The notes: generated from the letters alone by a model not told the origin. Positions 34,629-43,845 are shown, counted from the stretch's first letter. The stretch is DNA of 62,586 nt from Actinomycetes bacterium (GCA_031272275.1 JAISUC010000020.1:1-62586), one strand, 5' to 3'. Made by a program: numbers and translations.

Positions 34629-36299
34629 CTACAGTTTGATGTCTTTCACGTAGGCGTTCCAAATCCACATGTTCGACCAGTTGGTGACGCCTTCTTTGAT
34701 GCGTTTGCTGCTGGTAAAGCGCCAGTTCTGGTGCGTCCAGATGTAATAGGGCACATCCTCGCCTGCCAGCGCCATCATTTCGGTCATCTGCTGGGCGCGT
34801 TCGTCCCCGTCGGGCAGGGCGGCCTGGGATTTCAGCAGCTTGTCGACCTCGGGGTTATCGTACGCGGCAAAGTTCGAGCCGCCTTCCGGAATGTTCGCGC
34901 TGTCATAAATCGGGGTCAGAACACCGCTGGGGTCGGGGAAGTCGCTGCTCCATTCGCACATCAGCATGTCGTAATCGCGGATGCCGTCGACGCTGCCGGC
35001 ACCGAATGCGGTCGAGACCAGTTCGTCCCAGCCGATTTTCTCGATGTTCATGGTGATGCCCAGTTCTTTCAGCGACTGCTGCCACGCCAGCGCCAGCGTG
35101 CTGTTCAGGCTGTTGCCCTCGATTTTGATGGTGCATTCAAAACCGTTCGGCACCTTTGATTTCGACAGATAGTCCTTTGCCGCCGCCATGTCGTATTCGT
35201 ATTTCGGCGCAGACGCCTCGAAGTCCTTGTAGACGTTTTCGCTGAACAGATACAGACTGTCGGGCGTGGGGATATAGTTGGTCAGGTTGCCGTATTCCTT
35301 GATGGCGTTTTCCTGCTGCGTCTTGATGTCGATGGCGCTGGCTATCGCCTTGCGCACATTCGGGTCGTCAAACGGTGCTTTCTGGCAGTTGAACGCGATG
35401 AAGTTCAAGCCCGCCGCCGGAATCAGCGTCAGGTTGACCGAATCGGCCGCCTTTACCTCGTCCAGTTTTTCAGCAGGCGTGACAAAGTCGATGTCGACCT
35501 GCCCGCTGGTTGACGCCATCACGCGGGTTGCGTCCTCGGTGATCACCTGGAAATCGATGGTCTTGACGTCCGGCTCGCCCTGGGACGCGGCACCCCACCA
35601 ATCCGGGTTGTACTTCAGGACGATTTCGCTGCCTGCCGTCCAGGTATCCAGCACATAGGGACCGGTGCCCAGCGACTTGCCGTTATTGGTACCGAACTCC
35701 TCACCCTTTTCCTCGACGTAGGCTTTCTGGACAATCATACCGCCGGTGGTCGCAAACGTATGCTTCCACAGCGCGTCCGCCTGGGTCAGCTTGACCGTGA
35801 ATTCCCAGTCGCCGGTTTGCTCGATGCTGTCGACGTTGGCATACATCCACTGGACGTAGCTCGACAGTTCGTCGCTGCGGATGCGCTCCATGCTGTACAT
35901 GACGTCTTCCATCGTCATCGGCGTGCCGTCGGAAAACTTCACGTCGCTGCGCATCACGTATTTGTAGGTCAGGTCATCGACCTGTTCCCAGCTTTCCGCC
36001 AAGTCAACCTGCAGCTGGTTGTCGTTGTCGTATTTCAGGATGCCTTCGTAGATGTTCGCCAACACCGGACAGGTCGTCCAGTCATAGCCGAATGCCGGGT
36101 CCAGCTTGACCACGTCGGCGTTCAGCGCAATCCGCAGCGTGTCATCAACCGCCGCGCTGTCGGTGCCGCTGTCCGCACCGTCGGTCTTGGCGCCGCCGCA
36201 GCCCACCAGTGTTGCCGCCAGCACCACGGCTGCCAGCACCGCCAGAACTATCAACCATTTACGGTTGCGCCAATCAAGCGACTTTCCCTTTGTGTGCAT
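34629..36299 (-). CDS. ABC peptide-binding lipoprotein (family 5)
   Basis: A 556-residue solute-binding protein with a lipoprotein signal (WLIVLAVLAAVVLAATLVGC) and an acidic linker. It has the family-5 core: LAESWEQVDDLTYKYVMR, VKFSDGTPMTMEDV, GTGPYVLD and RKAIASAIDI. It should capture oligopeptides outside the membrane. No permease or ATPase genes are adjacent, so it probably serves a transporter encoded elsewhere. GAAAGGGG precedes the ATG; the long upstream frame is not credible coding sequence. Confidence 0.9.
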   Translation of the reverse strand: MHTKGKSLDWRNRKWLIVLAVLAAVVLAATLVGCGGAKTDGADSGTDSAAVDDTLRIALNADVVKLDPAFGYDWTTCPVLANIYEGILKYDNDNQLQVDLAESWEQVDDLTYKYVMRSDVKFSDGTPMTMEDVMYSMERIRSDELSSYVQWMYANVDSIEQTGDWEFTVKLTQADALWKHTFATTGGMIVQKAYVEEKGEEFGTNNGKSLGTGPYVLDTWTAGSEIVLKYNPDWWGAASQGEPDVKTIDFQVITEDATRVMASTSGQVDIDFVTPAEKLDEVKAADSVNLTLIPAAGLNFIAFNCQKAPFDDPNVRKAIASAIDIKTQQENAIKEYGNLTNYIPTPDSLYLFSENVYKDFEASAPKYEYDMAAAKDYLSKSKVPNGFECTIKIEGNSLNSTLALAWQQSLKELGITMNIEKIGWDELVSTAFGAGSVDGIRDYDMLMCEWSSDFPDPSGVLTPIYDSANIPEGGSNFAAYDNPEVDKLLKSQAALPDGDERAQQMTEMMALAGEDVPYYIWTHQNWRFTSSKRIKEGVTNWSNMWIWNAYVKDIKL

Positions 36300-36426
36300 A
36301 GTGCCACCCCTTTCAGGTTCCGTTCGTGCAAATGGACGTATTCGGTTGTCGGTCATTGTCGTCTCACTGTGCCGTCTGTATGTGCCGTGACACGTTTCGC
36401 GCCACATTAACAGTGTAGTCAATTGC

Positions 36427-36442
36427 GGGGGAGTACGTCCCG
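36427..36442 (+). repeat. dispersed motif copy 9
   Basis: GGGGGAGTACGTCCCG, upstream of the peptide-binding lipoprotein gene. Copies 7 and 8 form the hairpin at 34559-34593. Confidence 0.85.
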
Positions 36443-36627
36443 GCGCGCGCCTTTCACGAAACAAGCCCGAAACAGTTGGCGATAGTGATAGGGATGGCCG
36501 GTGGGCGCGGTCGCGAGTGTGTCCGAGGTATGTCAGGGGTATACCCGGCACACAGAAAGGCGCCCCGACCGCTGCCGGCCGGGGCTGCCTGATATGCGGA
36601 TGAATCCCGCTGATGGTTCTGTTGGTG

Positions 36628-36659
36628 GTGCCGGTGTCGCTTGCCTGCGACACCGGCAC
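36628..36659 (-). terminator. strong hairpin downstream of the InlB/SH3 surface protein gene
   Basis: A perfect 13-bp stem (GTGCCGGTGTCGC with GCGACACCGGCAC) and a 6-nt loop, 32 nt after the stop at 36691 on the minus strand. A second GC-rich stem lies near 36573-36596. The remainder of 36300-36690 shows no gene. Confidence 0.6.
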
Positions 36660-36690
36660 ACGGTACCTGCAGCAGCAGGTCTGTCACTGT

Positions 36691-38427
36691 CTACTTCCAG
36701 GCCGCTTTCACGAATTGGGCGTAGACGTAACCGGTGACGGTACGGGCATTCTTGCCGGTGCCGCGGGTCACCTTAACCTTGTACCAATCGTGCGCGGTAC
36801 CCTTGCGGTCGACCTTGCCGATGATGCGGATGGTCGCTTTTTTGGTCGCATGCCCCTTGATTTTCGAGGCTGCAGTGGCTTTGCTGCGCACGTTCACCGC
36901 ACTGACGCCCTTTTTCAGCTGACCGTACTGGGCCTTCCAGCGCGCGTACAGCGTAACGTTCTTGCTGCCGGCGATAGTGCTTGCGCTGACCTTTTTCCCG
37001 CCGGTCTTTTTCGTGTACCAGCCGGCGAACTTGTATCCGGTGCGCGTGGGCGTCGGCAGCTTGCCGTACTTTTTGCCGGTCACAACAGTGCGCGTTGCGG
37101 ACTTTTTGCTCAACGCCTTGCCACCGTTGACATTGAAGGTCACTTTCACCTCGGTCGGGGTCGACACCGGCGGCTTCGGGTCGGGCGTGGCAGGCGTGGT
37201 CGGATCTGCGGGTTTCGCGGGATCCGTGTCTTCCGGATATGCCGGAGCCTCGGGCTTGCCGGTGTCAGGCACCTGCAGCTCGATGACCTCCAGGTCGCCG
37301 GATTCGTCTACGACAGTACCACCCTGATTGTAGACATCACCCTCCTGCACGACCGTACCCAGGTTCTGGAAGGTCACCCCTTCAGGAACCGTCAGGCTGC
37401 TGCCCTCGGGGATTACCAGTTCCTCGTCGTCAGCGACCGTCAGGTCATCACCCAGCTGCACGTCACCGATGACGGTGCCGGCCTTATCCTGAAACAGGAT
37501 GCCGCCCGTAACCACAGCCGTGCTCTCGTCGCTGGCATTGGTGCGCAGCACTGCGTTTCCGTCGACCACAAAGTTCTGTGCGTCGTCGGTCATGATGAAC
37601 AGTGCGCCCTCATCACCTGCAACCAGCGTACCGCCGGTCACCTGTGCCTGGTCGGCCTCGATGACGACCTCTGCGGTCAAGGTACCACCCGAAACCGTAA
37701 AGTCACTGTCTGCCGACACGACCGCGCGGGTCTTGCCGCTGACCGTGCCACCACTGATCTCCAGCCCGTCGATCTGATAGGCCTGCACGGCTACACCGTT
37801 TTCGCTCTCGACCTCGCCGCCTGCGATAACCACCGTCACCTGACCGTTCGAGGTAATCCCGAAACCGTCGTAACAGTGGGTCGCGATGCGACCACCCTCG
37901 ATGGTGACCGTGGACGGAACGTTTGCAAACACGCCCAGCGCGTCTCCCATCCCCTCGACCGTGGTCTCGATGACACCGCCGATCATCCGGAAGCTACCAC
38001 CATCCAGATACAGGTCGATGGCCAGATAATCGTTCGTGCAAATCTCGGCGTTCCAAATCACGGTGCCGCCGTCGGGCACGTACACCATAATGTGGTCGTT
38101 GCACTGGACGCTGCCGGTGACCTCGACCTCGCCGGTCACGACCAGCACGCGCGCATCCGCATAGTACTCATAGCCGGTTCCGGTTGAATCCACGGAAAAA
38201 AAGTCATCGCTGATTACAACGCTCTGTGCCGCGCTTTCGGCTGACGCCTGCGTGGTGACCGCAGAATCGTTTTGGGAGTACGTCCCTGCGCCGAATGCCG
38301 GTAGGGCGGCAAACAGGGTTGTTGCCAGCATCACTGATGCCAGTCCTGCGGACAGACCGCGCTTCACTGCGCGCCCCGGCCGCCGGGATCGGTTGTCGGT
38401 TACATCAATCATTTCCATACTCTTCAC
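36691..38427 (-). CDS. secreted beta-helix-like / InlB-repeat / SH3-like surface protein
   Basis: A 578-residue exported protein. After a signal peptide (GLSAGLASVMLATTLFAALPAFG), residues about 70-370 show repeated short strands (GGTVIWN, GGSFRMIGG, ISGGTVSGK, VSGGTLTAE) like a right-handed beta-helix. Then come a Pro/Asp linker, an InlB repeat (about 440-505, GYKFAGWYTKKTGGKKV) and a lysine-rich SH3-like domain (about 510-578, NVRSKATAASKIKGHATKK). Probably adheres to wall or host glycans. A copy of the dispersed motif (38274-38286) falls right after the signal peptide and is read as GTYSQ. Confidence 0.75.
   Translation of the reverse strand: MKSMEMIDVTDNRSRRPGRAVKRGLSAGLASVMLATTLFAALPAFGAGTYSQNDSAVTTQASAESAAQSVVISDDFFSVDSTGTGYEYYADARVLVVTGEVEVTGSVQCNDHIMVYVPDGGTVIWNAEICTNDYLAIDLYLDGGSFRMIGGVIETTVEGMGDALGVFANVPSTVTIEGGRIATHCYDGFGITSNGQVTVVIAGGEVESENGVAVQAYQIDGLEISGGTVSGKTRAVVSADSDFTVSGGTLTAEVVIEADQAQVTGGTLVAGDEGALFIMTDDAQNFVVDGNAVLRTNASDESTAVVTGGILFQDKAGTVIGDVQLGDDLTVADDEELVIPEGSSLTVPEGVTFQNLGTVVQEGDVYNQGGTVVDESGDLEVIELQVPDTGKPEAPAYPEDTDPAKPADPTTPATPDPKPPVSTPTEVKVTFNVNGGKALSKKSATRTVVTGKKYGKLPTPTRTGYKFAGWYTKKTGGKKVSASTIAGSKNVTLYARWKAQYGQLKKGVSAVNVRSKATAASKIKGHATKKATIRIIGKVDRKGTAHDWYKVKVTRGTGKNARTVTGYVYAQFVKAAWK
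38274..38286 (+). repeat. dispersed motif copy 10 (13-bp core)
   Basis: GGGAGTACGTCCC, just after the signal-peptide codons of the InlB/SH3 gene. Confidence 0.75.
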
Positions 38428-38440
38428 TCCTTCTGTTCGG

Positions 38441-38484
38441 GTGAACGGAACGGGTGAGCAGCCTTCGGCTCACCCGACGTTCAC
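38441..38484 (-). promoter_or_regulatory. two-tier stem-loop in the leader of the InlB/SH3 gene
   Basis: GTGAACG pairs with CGTTCAC, and inside it CGGGTGAGC pairs with GCTCACCCG. The structure ends about 14 nt before the ATG and just precedes the ribosome site, so it could modulate translation or mRNA stability. Confidence 0.5.
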
Positions 38485-38575
38485 GTTTGCTGGCACCCAA
38501 GGGGTATATTACCCACCGTGTATTTGTGCCAAAATCGACTGTTCAGCTTAACACATTTTGCTGCCCCGCCATTAT

Positions 38576-38708
38576 TTGACATTTGCATACTATCATTTAA
38601 TTATCCCTGTGTCTATCTCATTTGAGGACGCACACAATTTGCCCACAACTGTCGACTGTTGACAGTTCCCTTTTTGCGGTGCTGCGGGTTTCGGCAGTTT
38701 ACTGCCGG
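38576..38708 (+). ncRNA. possible small RNA or long leader upstream of the radical SAM gene
   Basis: TTGACA (38576-38581) is followed after 16-17 nt by TAATTAT. The expected transcript carries an AACTGTC/GACAGTT stem (38647-38667) and a CGGCAGT/ACTGCCG stem (38693-38708) trailed by T-rich sequence. It could be an independent RNA or the 5' leader of the next gene. No reading frame is evident. Confidence 0.3.
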
Positions 38709-38803
38709 TTTGTGCGCTTACGGCCGATTTCTGCAGGTTTTGCCGGACGTATTGAGGACAGGCCCCGAACAGAACCACGTTCAGTTATACTCTGATACCA
38801 ACC

Positions 38804-39829
38804 ATGGACCCCGCTGCCGACAACAGGAAAACGTGTGCCTCGACCCGTTCCCCCATCACGGAATGTGACCGTGTGGGGTGCCATTTGTGTCCGCGCGCGT
38901 GCGGGGCTGCACGTACACGTGCAGCGCGTGGGTTTTGTGGCGCCGACGATCGACTGGTTGTGGCGCGCGCCGCCCTGCACCACTGGGAAGAACCACCGAT
39001 ATCCGGGACCCGCGGCAGCGGCACCGTGTTTTTTGCACACTGCCCTTTACGTTGCAGCTATTGTCAGAATGCATCCATTTCACGCGAAGGGTTCGGGCGT
39101 GCCATATCCGTTGATCGGCTGGCACAGATCTTTGCGAAACTGCAGGCTGCCGGCGCCCACAACCTGAACCTGGTCACAGCCACCCACTATGCACCACAGG
39201 TGCTGGCTGCCCTGCAACACTGGCGCGCAGCTCAGCCATCACACGCATCACAGCGCAACCCCATCCCGGTCATCATCAATAGCAGCGGCTATGAAACGCC
39301 GGACTCCATCCGTATGCTGGCGCCGCACGTGGATGCATGGTTGGTTGACTGGAAGTATGCAGATGGCGACCTTGCCGCCGCCCTGTCGGTCGCACCCGAC
39401 TATCCGTCGGTTGCGCGTCGTGCCATCGCGCTGATGGTCGAAACCGCAGGACCCTATCGCATCGATGCAGTGACCGGCTTGCTGCAGTCGGGGGTTGTCA
39501 TACGGCATTTATTGTTACCGGGGCACCTAGCGGACGCATGCGCAATCGTCGAAGAGGTGATCACCTGCTATGGTGACCGTGTGTGCCTGTCGCTGATGAG
39601 CCAGTACACACCACCGGCACCTGCACCGGAGCAACGTGACCGTGCGCGCAAAACGGCGCGGGGGGACGTACTCCCCCCGGAAATGCTGAAAACGGTGGAA
39701 GCGGACGAGTATGATGCGCTGGTGAACTACGCCGTCGACCTGGGCGTGGCGCACAGCTTTATGCAGGAAGGCACGGCGGCATCCGAAAGTTTCATCCCGC
39801 CCTTTGACTTGACCGGCGTGACCGGCTGA
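38804..39829 (+). CDS. PflA-like radical SAM protein
   Basis: A 341-residue protein. The N-terminal CHLCPRACG and GFCGA cysteines are typical of a PflA-like subgroup, followed by the radical SAM cluster motif CPLRCSYC (CxxxCxxC, about residue 83) and the SAM-binding barrel (LVTATHY, VIINSSGYETPD, VDAWLVDWKYAD). It should generate a 5'-deoxyadenosyl radical; no glycyl-radical partner is adjacent and the target is unknown. A copy of the dispersed motif (39663-39677) is read as GDVLPP in a loop. Confidence 0.8.
   Translation: MDPAADNRKTCASTRSPITECDRVGCHLCPRACGAARTRAARGFCGADDRLVVARAALHHWEEPPISGTRGSGTVFFAHCPLRCSYCQNASISREGFGRAISVDRLAQIFAKLQAAGAHNLNLVTATHYAPQVLAALQHWRAAQPSHASQRNPIPVIINSSGYETPDSIRMLAPHVDAWLVDWKYADGDLAAALSVAPDYPSVARRAIALMVETAGPYRIDAVTGLLQSGVVIRHLLLPGHLADACAIVEEVITCYGDRVCLSLMSQYTPPAPAPEQRDRARKTARGDVLPPEMLKTVEADEYDALVNYAVDLGVAHSFMQEGTAASESFIPPFDLTGVTG
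39663..39677 (-). repeat. dispersed motif copy 11
   Basis: GGGACGTACTCCCCC, inside the radical SAM gene. Confidence 0.85.
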
Positions 39830-39840
39830 CAGCGACGCTG

Positions 39841-39856
39841 CGGGACGTGCTCCCCC
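39841..39856 (-). repeat. dispersed motif copy 12
   Basis: CGGGACGTGCTCCCCC, 12 bp after the radical SAM stop. Confidence 0.85.
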
Positions 39857-40032
39857 GGCAACTGCATGATGTTCAGGCGCATGATCAGTGCGCCGGATGA
39901 TAGTCGATGGCGGCACGTTGGCGGCACGTGCTTGATGGCACATGTCCGTGCCGCCTGTTAGGATAGTGACGTTGCGTTGAATGATTGCATCAGTGCGGTG
40001 ATGGGACCCGACCGGGACAGGAGTATGTGAAC

Positions 40033-41085
40033 ATGTTTGGGGCAGTGCGGACACACAACAGGCGACGTGGGCATGCGAGGTCGGTGTGGCTGTTGGCAAT
40101 CGTGCTGGTTGTCGCCGCTGTCGTCGGGGCGGGTTGCCTGCGGCTGTCGGACGGGTCGAATGGCACACCCAAAACGTCACAGACACAGACAACGACATCG
40201 GCAGACAACGACGGTGCGGGACGTACTCCCCCAACCGATGACAGTGCAGGTTTGCCGACGAACTCCGAGGCCGCAGCGCCCGCCGACGATTTGACGGTTG
40301 TGTTTTTGGATGTGGGGCAGGCGAACGCGGCGTATTTGGAGTGCGGGGGGCAGGCGGCGTTGATTGACGGCGGGAATCGCGGGGATTCGTCGTTGGTGTA
40401 TTCGTTTTTGCGGCGGCGGGGGGTCGATTACCTGCGTTATGTGATTAATACGCACCCGGATGAGGACCATGTGGGTGGCTTGGCGGGGGCGCTGCAATAC
40501 GCGGCGCAGACGGACGCGCGGGTGGATGCCTGCCTGTGTTCGACGACCGAATATGGGACCAAGGCGTGGGCGAATTTCGTGTCAGCGGCGGATGCGGCAG
40601 GCGTGGCGTTGACCGTGCCTGCGCGCGGGGCGACGTTTCAGCTGGGGGATGCGACGATACAGGTCGTGGGGCATATGACCACCGGTACTACGGAAGACGA
40701 CAACGGGCTGGTGCTGTTGGTGACGCATGGGGACAACACGTTTTTGTTCACCGGCGACATTTCGACTGCCGCCGAGGCCCCGCTGGTCAATGATGCGGCA
40801 CTGGCGGATATCGACGTGCTGAGCGTCGCGCATCACGGCAGCAATACCTCGACCGGCTACGTATTCCTGCGCCACACCAATCCGCGCTATGCGGTCATTT
40901 CGTGCGGGCGCAACAACCAGTACGGGCATCCGACCGAGGCCGTACTGTCGCGGTTACGCGACCAGGGGGCGACGCTGTATCGATGCGACCTGCAGGGCGA
41001 CGTGAGTTTTGTAAGCGACGGGGCAGAGCTGACCGCGACGTGCGATCATGCCGCGACCGGCGACCTGTACGCACCGGGCCGCTAG
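40033..41085 (+). CDS. exported ComEC-like metallo-beta-lactamase-fold hydrolase
   Basis: A 350-residue protein with an N-terminal hydrophobic export segment (VWLLAIVLVVAAVVGAGC; the Cys suggests a lipoprotein but the box is imperfect) and a Thr/Ser/Asp linker. The MBL domain (about 90-340) has THPDEDHVGG, TGDIS, VAHHGSNTS and NQYGHP. It matches the C-terminal domain of ComEC/Rec2 and secreted relatives, some of which are nucleases. AGGAG precedes the ATG. A copy of the dispersed motif (40217-40232) lies in the linker and is read as GRTPP. Confidence 0.8.
   Translation: MFGAVRTHNRRRGHARSVWLLAIVLVVAAVVGAGCLRLSDGSNGTPKTSQTQTTTSADNDGAGRTPPTDDSAGLPTNSEAAAPADDLTVVFLDVGQANAAYLECGGQAALIDGGNRGDSSLVYSFLRRRGVDYLRYVINTHPDEDHVGGLAGALQYAAQTDARVDACLCSTTEYGTKAWANFVSAADAAGVALTVPARGATFQLGDATIQVVGHMTTGTTEDDNGLVLLVTHGDNTFLFTGDISTAAEAPLVNDAALADIDVLSVAHHGSNTSTGYVFLRHTNPRYAVISCGRNNQYGHPTEAVLSRLRDQGATLYRCDLQGDVSFVSDGAELTATCDHAATGDLYAPGR
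40217..40232 (-). repeat. dispersed motif copy 13
   Basis: CGGGACGTACTCCCCC, in the linker codons of the ComEC-like gene. Confidence 0.85.
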
Positions 41086-41096
41086 CCGAGAGGTGC

Positions 41097-41112
41097 GGGG
41101 GAGTGCGTCCCG
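41097..41112 (+). repeat. dispersed motif copy 14
   Basis: GGGGGAGTGCGTCCCG, 11 bp after the ComEC-like stop and followed by CCGTTCGGCGC. Copies 15 and 16 are the arms of the element at 43783-43842. Confidence 0.85.
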
Positions 41113-41248
41113 CCGTTCGGCGCAATCCCGCTCGGACACCCGAATAGGTTCACCAACCGGTGCGCCGACGTAATGCCAGCTGCACCATTTTCTGTTAGTG
41201 CACGGTTTCATTTTCTTTTTTTGCACAAGTTTACTCCCACAAGTGTAC

Positions 41249-42547
41249 CTAGGCTCCTAACAGGACAGCGGGTACAACATGGACGCCGTCAGCACGCGTG
41301 TAAGCGTGCGATCCGGTGTTCAAAACCAGTTTTTGGACTTGATATCCACTTAATCGGCCAGCCAGCCAGTTCAGGTGAACGACATCCGCATCGGTAATGT
41401 CAGCGCTCAATTTCACCTCAATTGCCAGAACAGCAAAATCGCGTTGGATGATGAAATCGATTTCGCGATCCCCTTTGCGGCTGCGGAAATGACGTAGTTG
41501 AGCTCGGTTAATCGCAGCATAAGTTTGCAAACTCTGCGCAAGCAATGCCTCGAACAGGCGACCCAGCACAGCAGACTGTTGGCTACCAAGCATGTCGCGC
41601 GATTCTCCTCGCAAGAGCTGCGAGCGGGTAATGTTGAGCAAACGACACGCCAGTGCAGGGTCAACCAAAAAGTGTTTGGGTGCCTTGCCCAAATGTGCAA
41701 AAACATTGGTTGATGGTAACCACGCATCCACGCGATCGGTGATCCACAGGTTGTCAAGCGCATCACGATAGGCCTGCGTCGTAGTCTTTGCCGGTTTTGC
41801 TGCTTCGCCTGCAGTTGCTGCATCCATGATCTTTTGGTAGCTTGCTGTCCCCGCAGTTGCTGCAGCATAGGCTTGCATCCATTGCCTGAGCACGTCAGGT
41901 CTACGCACAAAGACTCCGTTTTCCGGAAACTCCTTTTGTATGATGTTGTCGATATAACCGTCCAATAATACTTCGAGTATCTCGCCTGAATATCTGCGCA
42001 GCCCTGGAAATCCGGATGCGATGATTTCTGTAACATAATCACTTAAGGCAAAATCAGTTACACCGTCAACACTGAAATCACGCGCAACGTCAGTCCCTGC
42101 GCCCGCAGCGTAGTCCAATACCCGACCGATACTGACCGTTGGCGAGCACAGGGCGCGCTCATGCAGAGAAAGTGGCCGCATTCTCATTCGCACGATGCGG
42201 GCAGCTCCGCTGTGAGTGACGGCCCCGGCGGGCTCCGCGCTGCCGGTTATCAGATATTGACCGGGACTTTGATCCTCGTCAACCAAACGACGCACATAAT
42301 CCCAACTTTGCGGATAGCGCTGCCATTCATCGACCAGCAAGGGCTTTTCCTGCGCACGCAGCGCGTCTATCCCGCCGCGCAATACGGCCACGCCGTCATC
42401 AATGTCTAGGCGTAAGGTCTGGGTGACCAAACGGGTGCACGTTTCTGTCTTTCCGACACCTTTGGCTCCCTCGATCGCCAAGGCAGGCAGCTGCCTAAAG
42501 TACTTCTGTATTACGGAATCCAGCAATCGGGGTGCATAATTATCCAT
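41249..42547 (-). CDS. AAA_14/DUF4143 ATPase
   Basis: A 432-residue protein with Walker A GAKGVGKTE (about residue 27), Walker B LLVDEWQRYP and sensor-like LITGSAEP. The C-terminal DUF4143 domain (about 200-400) contains GRLFEALLAQSL and RKGDREIDFII...IAVEVKL-like residues resembling a PD-(D/E)xK nuclease core. These proteins are common in anaerobes and mobile regions; their role is unclear. The upstream gap carries a 23-bp-period direct repeat. Its GC content is lower than that of the neighbours, suggesting acquisition. Confidence 0.82.
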   Translation of the reverse strand: MDNYAPRLLDSVIQKYFRQLPALAIEGAKGVGKTETCTRLVTQTLRLDIDDGVAVLRGGIDALRAQEKPLLVDEWQRYPQSWDYVRRLVDEDQSPGQYLITGSAEPAGAVTHSGAARIVRMRMRPLSLHERALCSPTVSIGRVLDYAAGAGTDVARDFSVDGVTDFALSDYVTEIIASGFPGLRRYSGEILEVLLDGYIDNIIQKEFPENGVFVRRPDVLRQWMQAYAAATAGTASYQKIMDAATAGEAAKPAKTTTQAYRDALDNLWITDRVDAWLPSTNVFAHLGKAPKHFLVDPALACRLLNITRSQLLRGESRDMLGSQQSAVLGRLFEALLAQSLQTYAAINRAQLRHFRSRKGDREIDFIIQRDFAVLAIEVKLSADITDADVVHLNWLAGRLSGYQVQKLVLNTGSHAYTRADGVHVVPAVLLGA

Positions 42548-42595
42548 GATGGTCCTTTCCTGCGGACTTACATTCTATCAGTCCGTTTTGACCTA

Positions 42596-42638
42596 TTCTA
42601 TCCTACCATTTTTCCCTTTTCTATCATACCATTTTTCC
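42596..42638. repeat. direct repeat upstream of the AAA_14/DUF4143 gene
   Basis: Two 20-bp copies (TTCTATCCTACCATTTTTCC at 42596-42615 and the A variant at 42619-42638) have a period of 23 bp; a shorter TTCTATCA lies at about 42573. On the minus strand each copy holds a GATAGAA-type hexamer. They may be tandem operator sites controlling the ATPase gene. Confidence 0.6.
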
Positions 42639-42713
42639 TGCCATGGTTCTTTCTGTGTAGCAGTCAAAAAGACACGAGAGCCCCGGCCAACTAGGTGGTG
42701 TTCAGGTGTGTGA

Positions 42714-43703
42714 TCAGTGCTCCAGATAGTCGATACAGCCCTGCGTCAGACCGGCGACCAGTTTTTGCTGATAGTCGGCGCTGTTCAGTTTCCGGTCTTC
42801 GGCGGCGTTGGTCATAAAGCCCAGCTCGACCAGGACGCTGGTGACCTCGCAGTAATTGAAGCCTGACAGGTCGCTGCGCTTAACCACCCCACGGTCGGCC
42901 GCCCCGGTTGCGGCAATCAGCGCCGCCTGGATGGCTTTGCCCGCCGCCGCAGAGCTCTTTACTATCGGTGCGGTCCACGTGTTCTTTGCCGGCACCAAAG
43001 TCGAGATGCCGTGAGTTTTGCTGCCGGCGGCACCATCACAGTGCAGGCGCAAAAACAGATCGGCGTGTTTGTCGTTCGCCAGTTGTGCGCGCCGGCTGTT
43101 CCACACATCGACGTTCTGTTTCGTGCGAGTCATGTAAACGGTCGCCCCCTGCGCCTGCAACGCATCGCGCAATTGCAGGCCGATTTCCAGCACCGTTTTG
43201 CTTTCGGGAATACCGGTGGCCACTCCGCGTGTACCACCGGCAACTTTCGCCTTTTTCTCGGATGCGCCCGGGCCTATCGGTTCGGTCGAAGTGTTCGCCG
43301 TTTTCTGATGCCCGGGATCGATTACGATGACCTTGCCGGACAGCGGCAGGCCGTTCGTGGGGGCAGTCCCGGCGACATCGGTGCCTGCGCTGTCACCTGT
43401 GGTCGCGGTTGCGGCAGCGCCTGTGTTGCTGCTAGAGTTGCCGGTCGTGTTGCCTGCATCAGTCGCGCCGACCGACGGGGTCGCATCCACCGACGCGCCG
43501 GCATCTGCTGTGGCACCAACCCCCGCCGTCCCTGTCGCAACACCCGAACCCGACGACACGGGTGTCGCCCTGCTGCCGTTCCTGTTACCGCCAGTGACAG
43601 ATGAAACCACCCAATAAGTCACGCCGAATGCCGCTACGGCCACCAGCAACATCGCCACCGGCGTCAAGGCGCCGCGCCGCTTCCCGCTGAGTCCGCTAGT
43701 CAT
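42714..43703 (-). CDS. N-acetylmuramoyl-L-alanine amidase (Amidase_3)
   Basis: A 329-residue cell-wall hydrolase. An N-terminal membrane anchor (PVAMLLVAVAAFGVTYWVV) and a Gly/Ala/Thr linker (about 40-125) precede the zinc amidase domain. Its ligands are visible in VIDPGHQ, GIPESKTVLEI and LRLHCDG, with the catalytic Glu in VLVELGFMTN. It should cut the lactyl-alanine bond of peptidoglycan outside the membrane. Confidence 0.9.
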   Translation of the reverse strand: MTSGLSGKRRGALTPVAMLLVAVAAFGVTYWVVSSVTGGNRNGSRATPVSSGSGVATGTAGVGATADAGASVDATPSVGATDAGNTTGNSSSNTGAAATATTGDSAGTDVAGTAPTNGLPLSGKVIVIDPGHQKTANTSTEPIGPGASEKKAKVAGGTRGVATGIPESKTVLEIGLQLRDALQAQGATVYMTRTKQNVDVWNSRRAQLANDKHADLFLRLHCDGAAGSKTHGISTLVPAKNTWTAPIVKSSAAAGKAIQAALIAATGAADRGVVKRSDLSGFNYCEVTSVLVELGFMTNAAEDRKLNSADYQQKLVAGLTQGCIDYLEH

Positions 43704-43782
43704 GGGTCACCTGCACACGACGCGTACTATATATCCCGCCGATTTCCATCCCCACAACATACCACAGGATCGTGCGCACAGG

Positions 43783-43842
43783 GGGGGAGTCCGTCCCGAA
43801 CCCGGCCGGCATCCCGAACGGTGCGCCGGGACGCACTCCCCC
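43783..43842 (-). terminator. inverted-repeat element made of two dispersed motifs
   Basis: The 16-bp arms (GGGGGAGTCCGTCCCG and CGGGACGCACTCCCCC) are complementary except at one position and enclose a 28-bp core, AACCCGGCCGGC then ATCCCGAACGGTGCGC. It lies directly after the stop (43846) of the leftward helicase gene and probably ends that transcript. Its two halves reappear separately at 47410 and 54357, flanking the AT-rich island. Confidence 0.6.
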
Positions 43843-43845
43843 GTT

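Noticed and set aside
36613..38187. 524-codon rightward frame opposite the InlB/SH3 gene
   Set aside because: No domain or start signal; the minus strand has a signal peptide and known modules.
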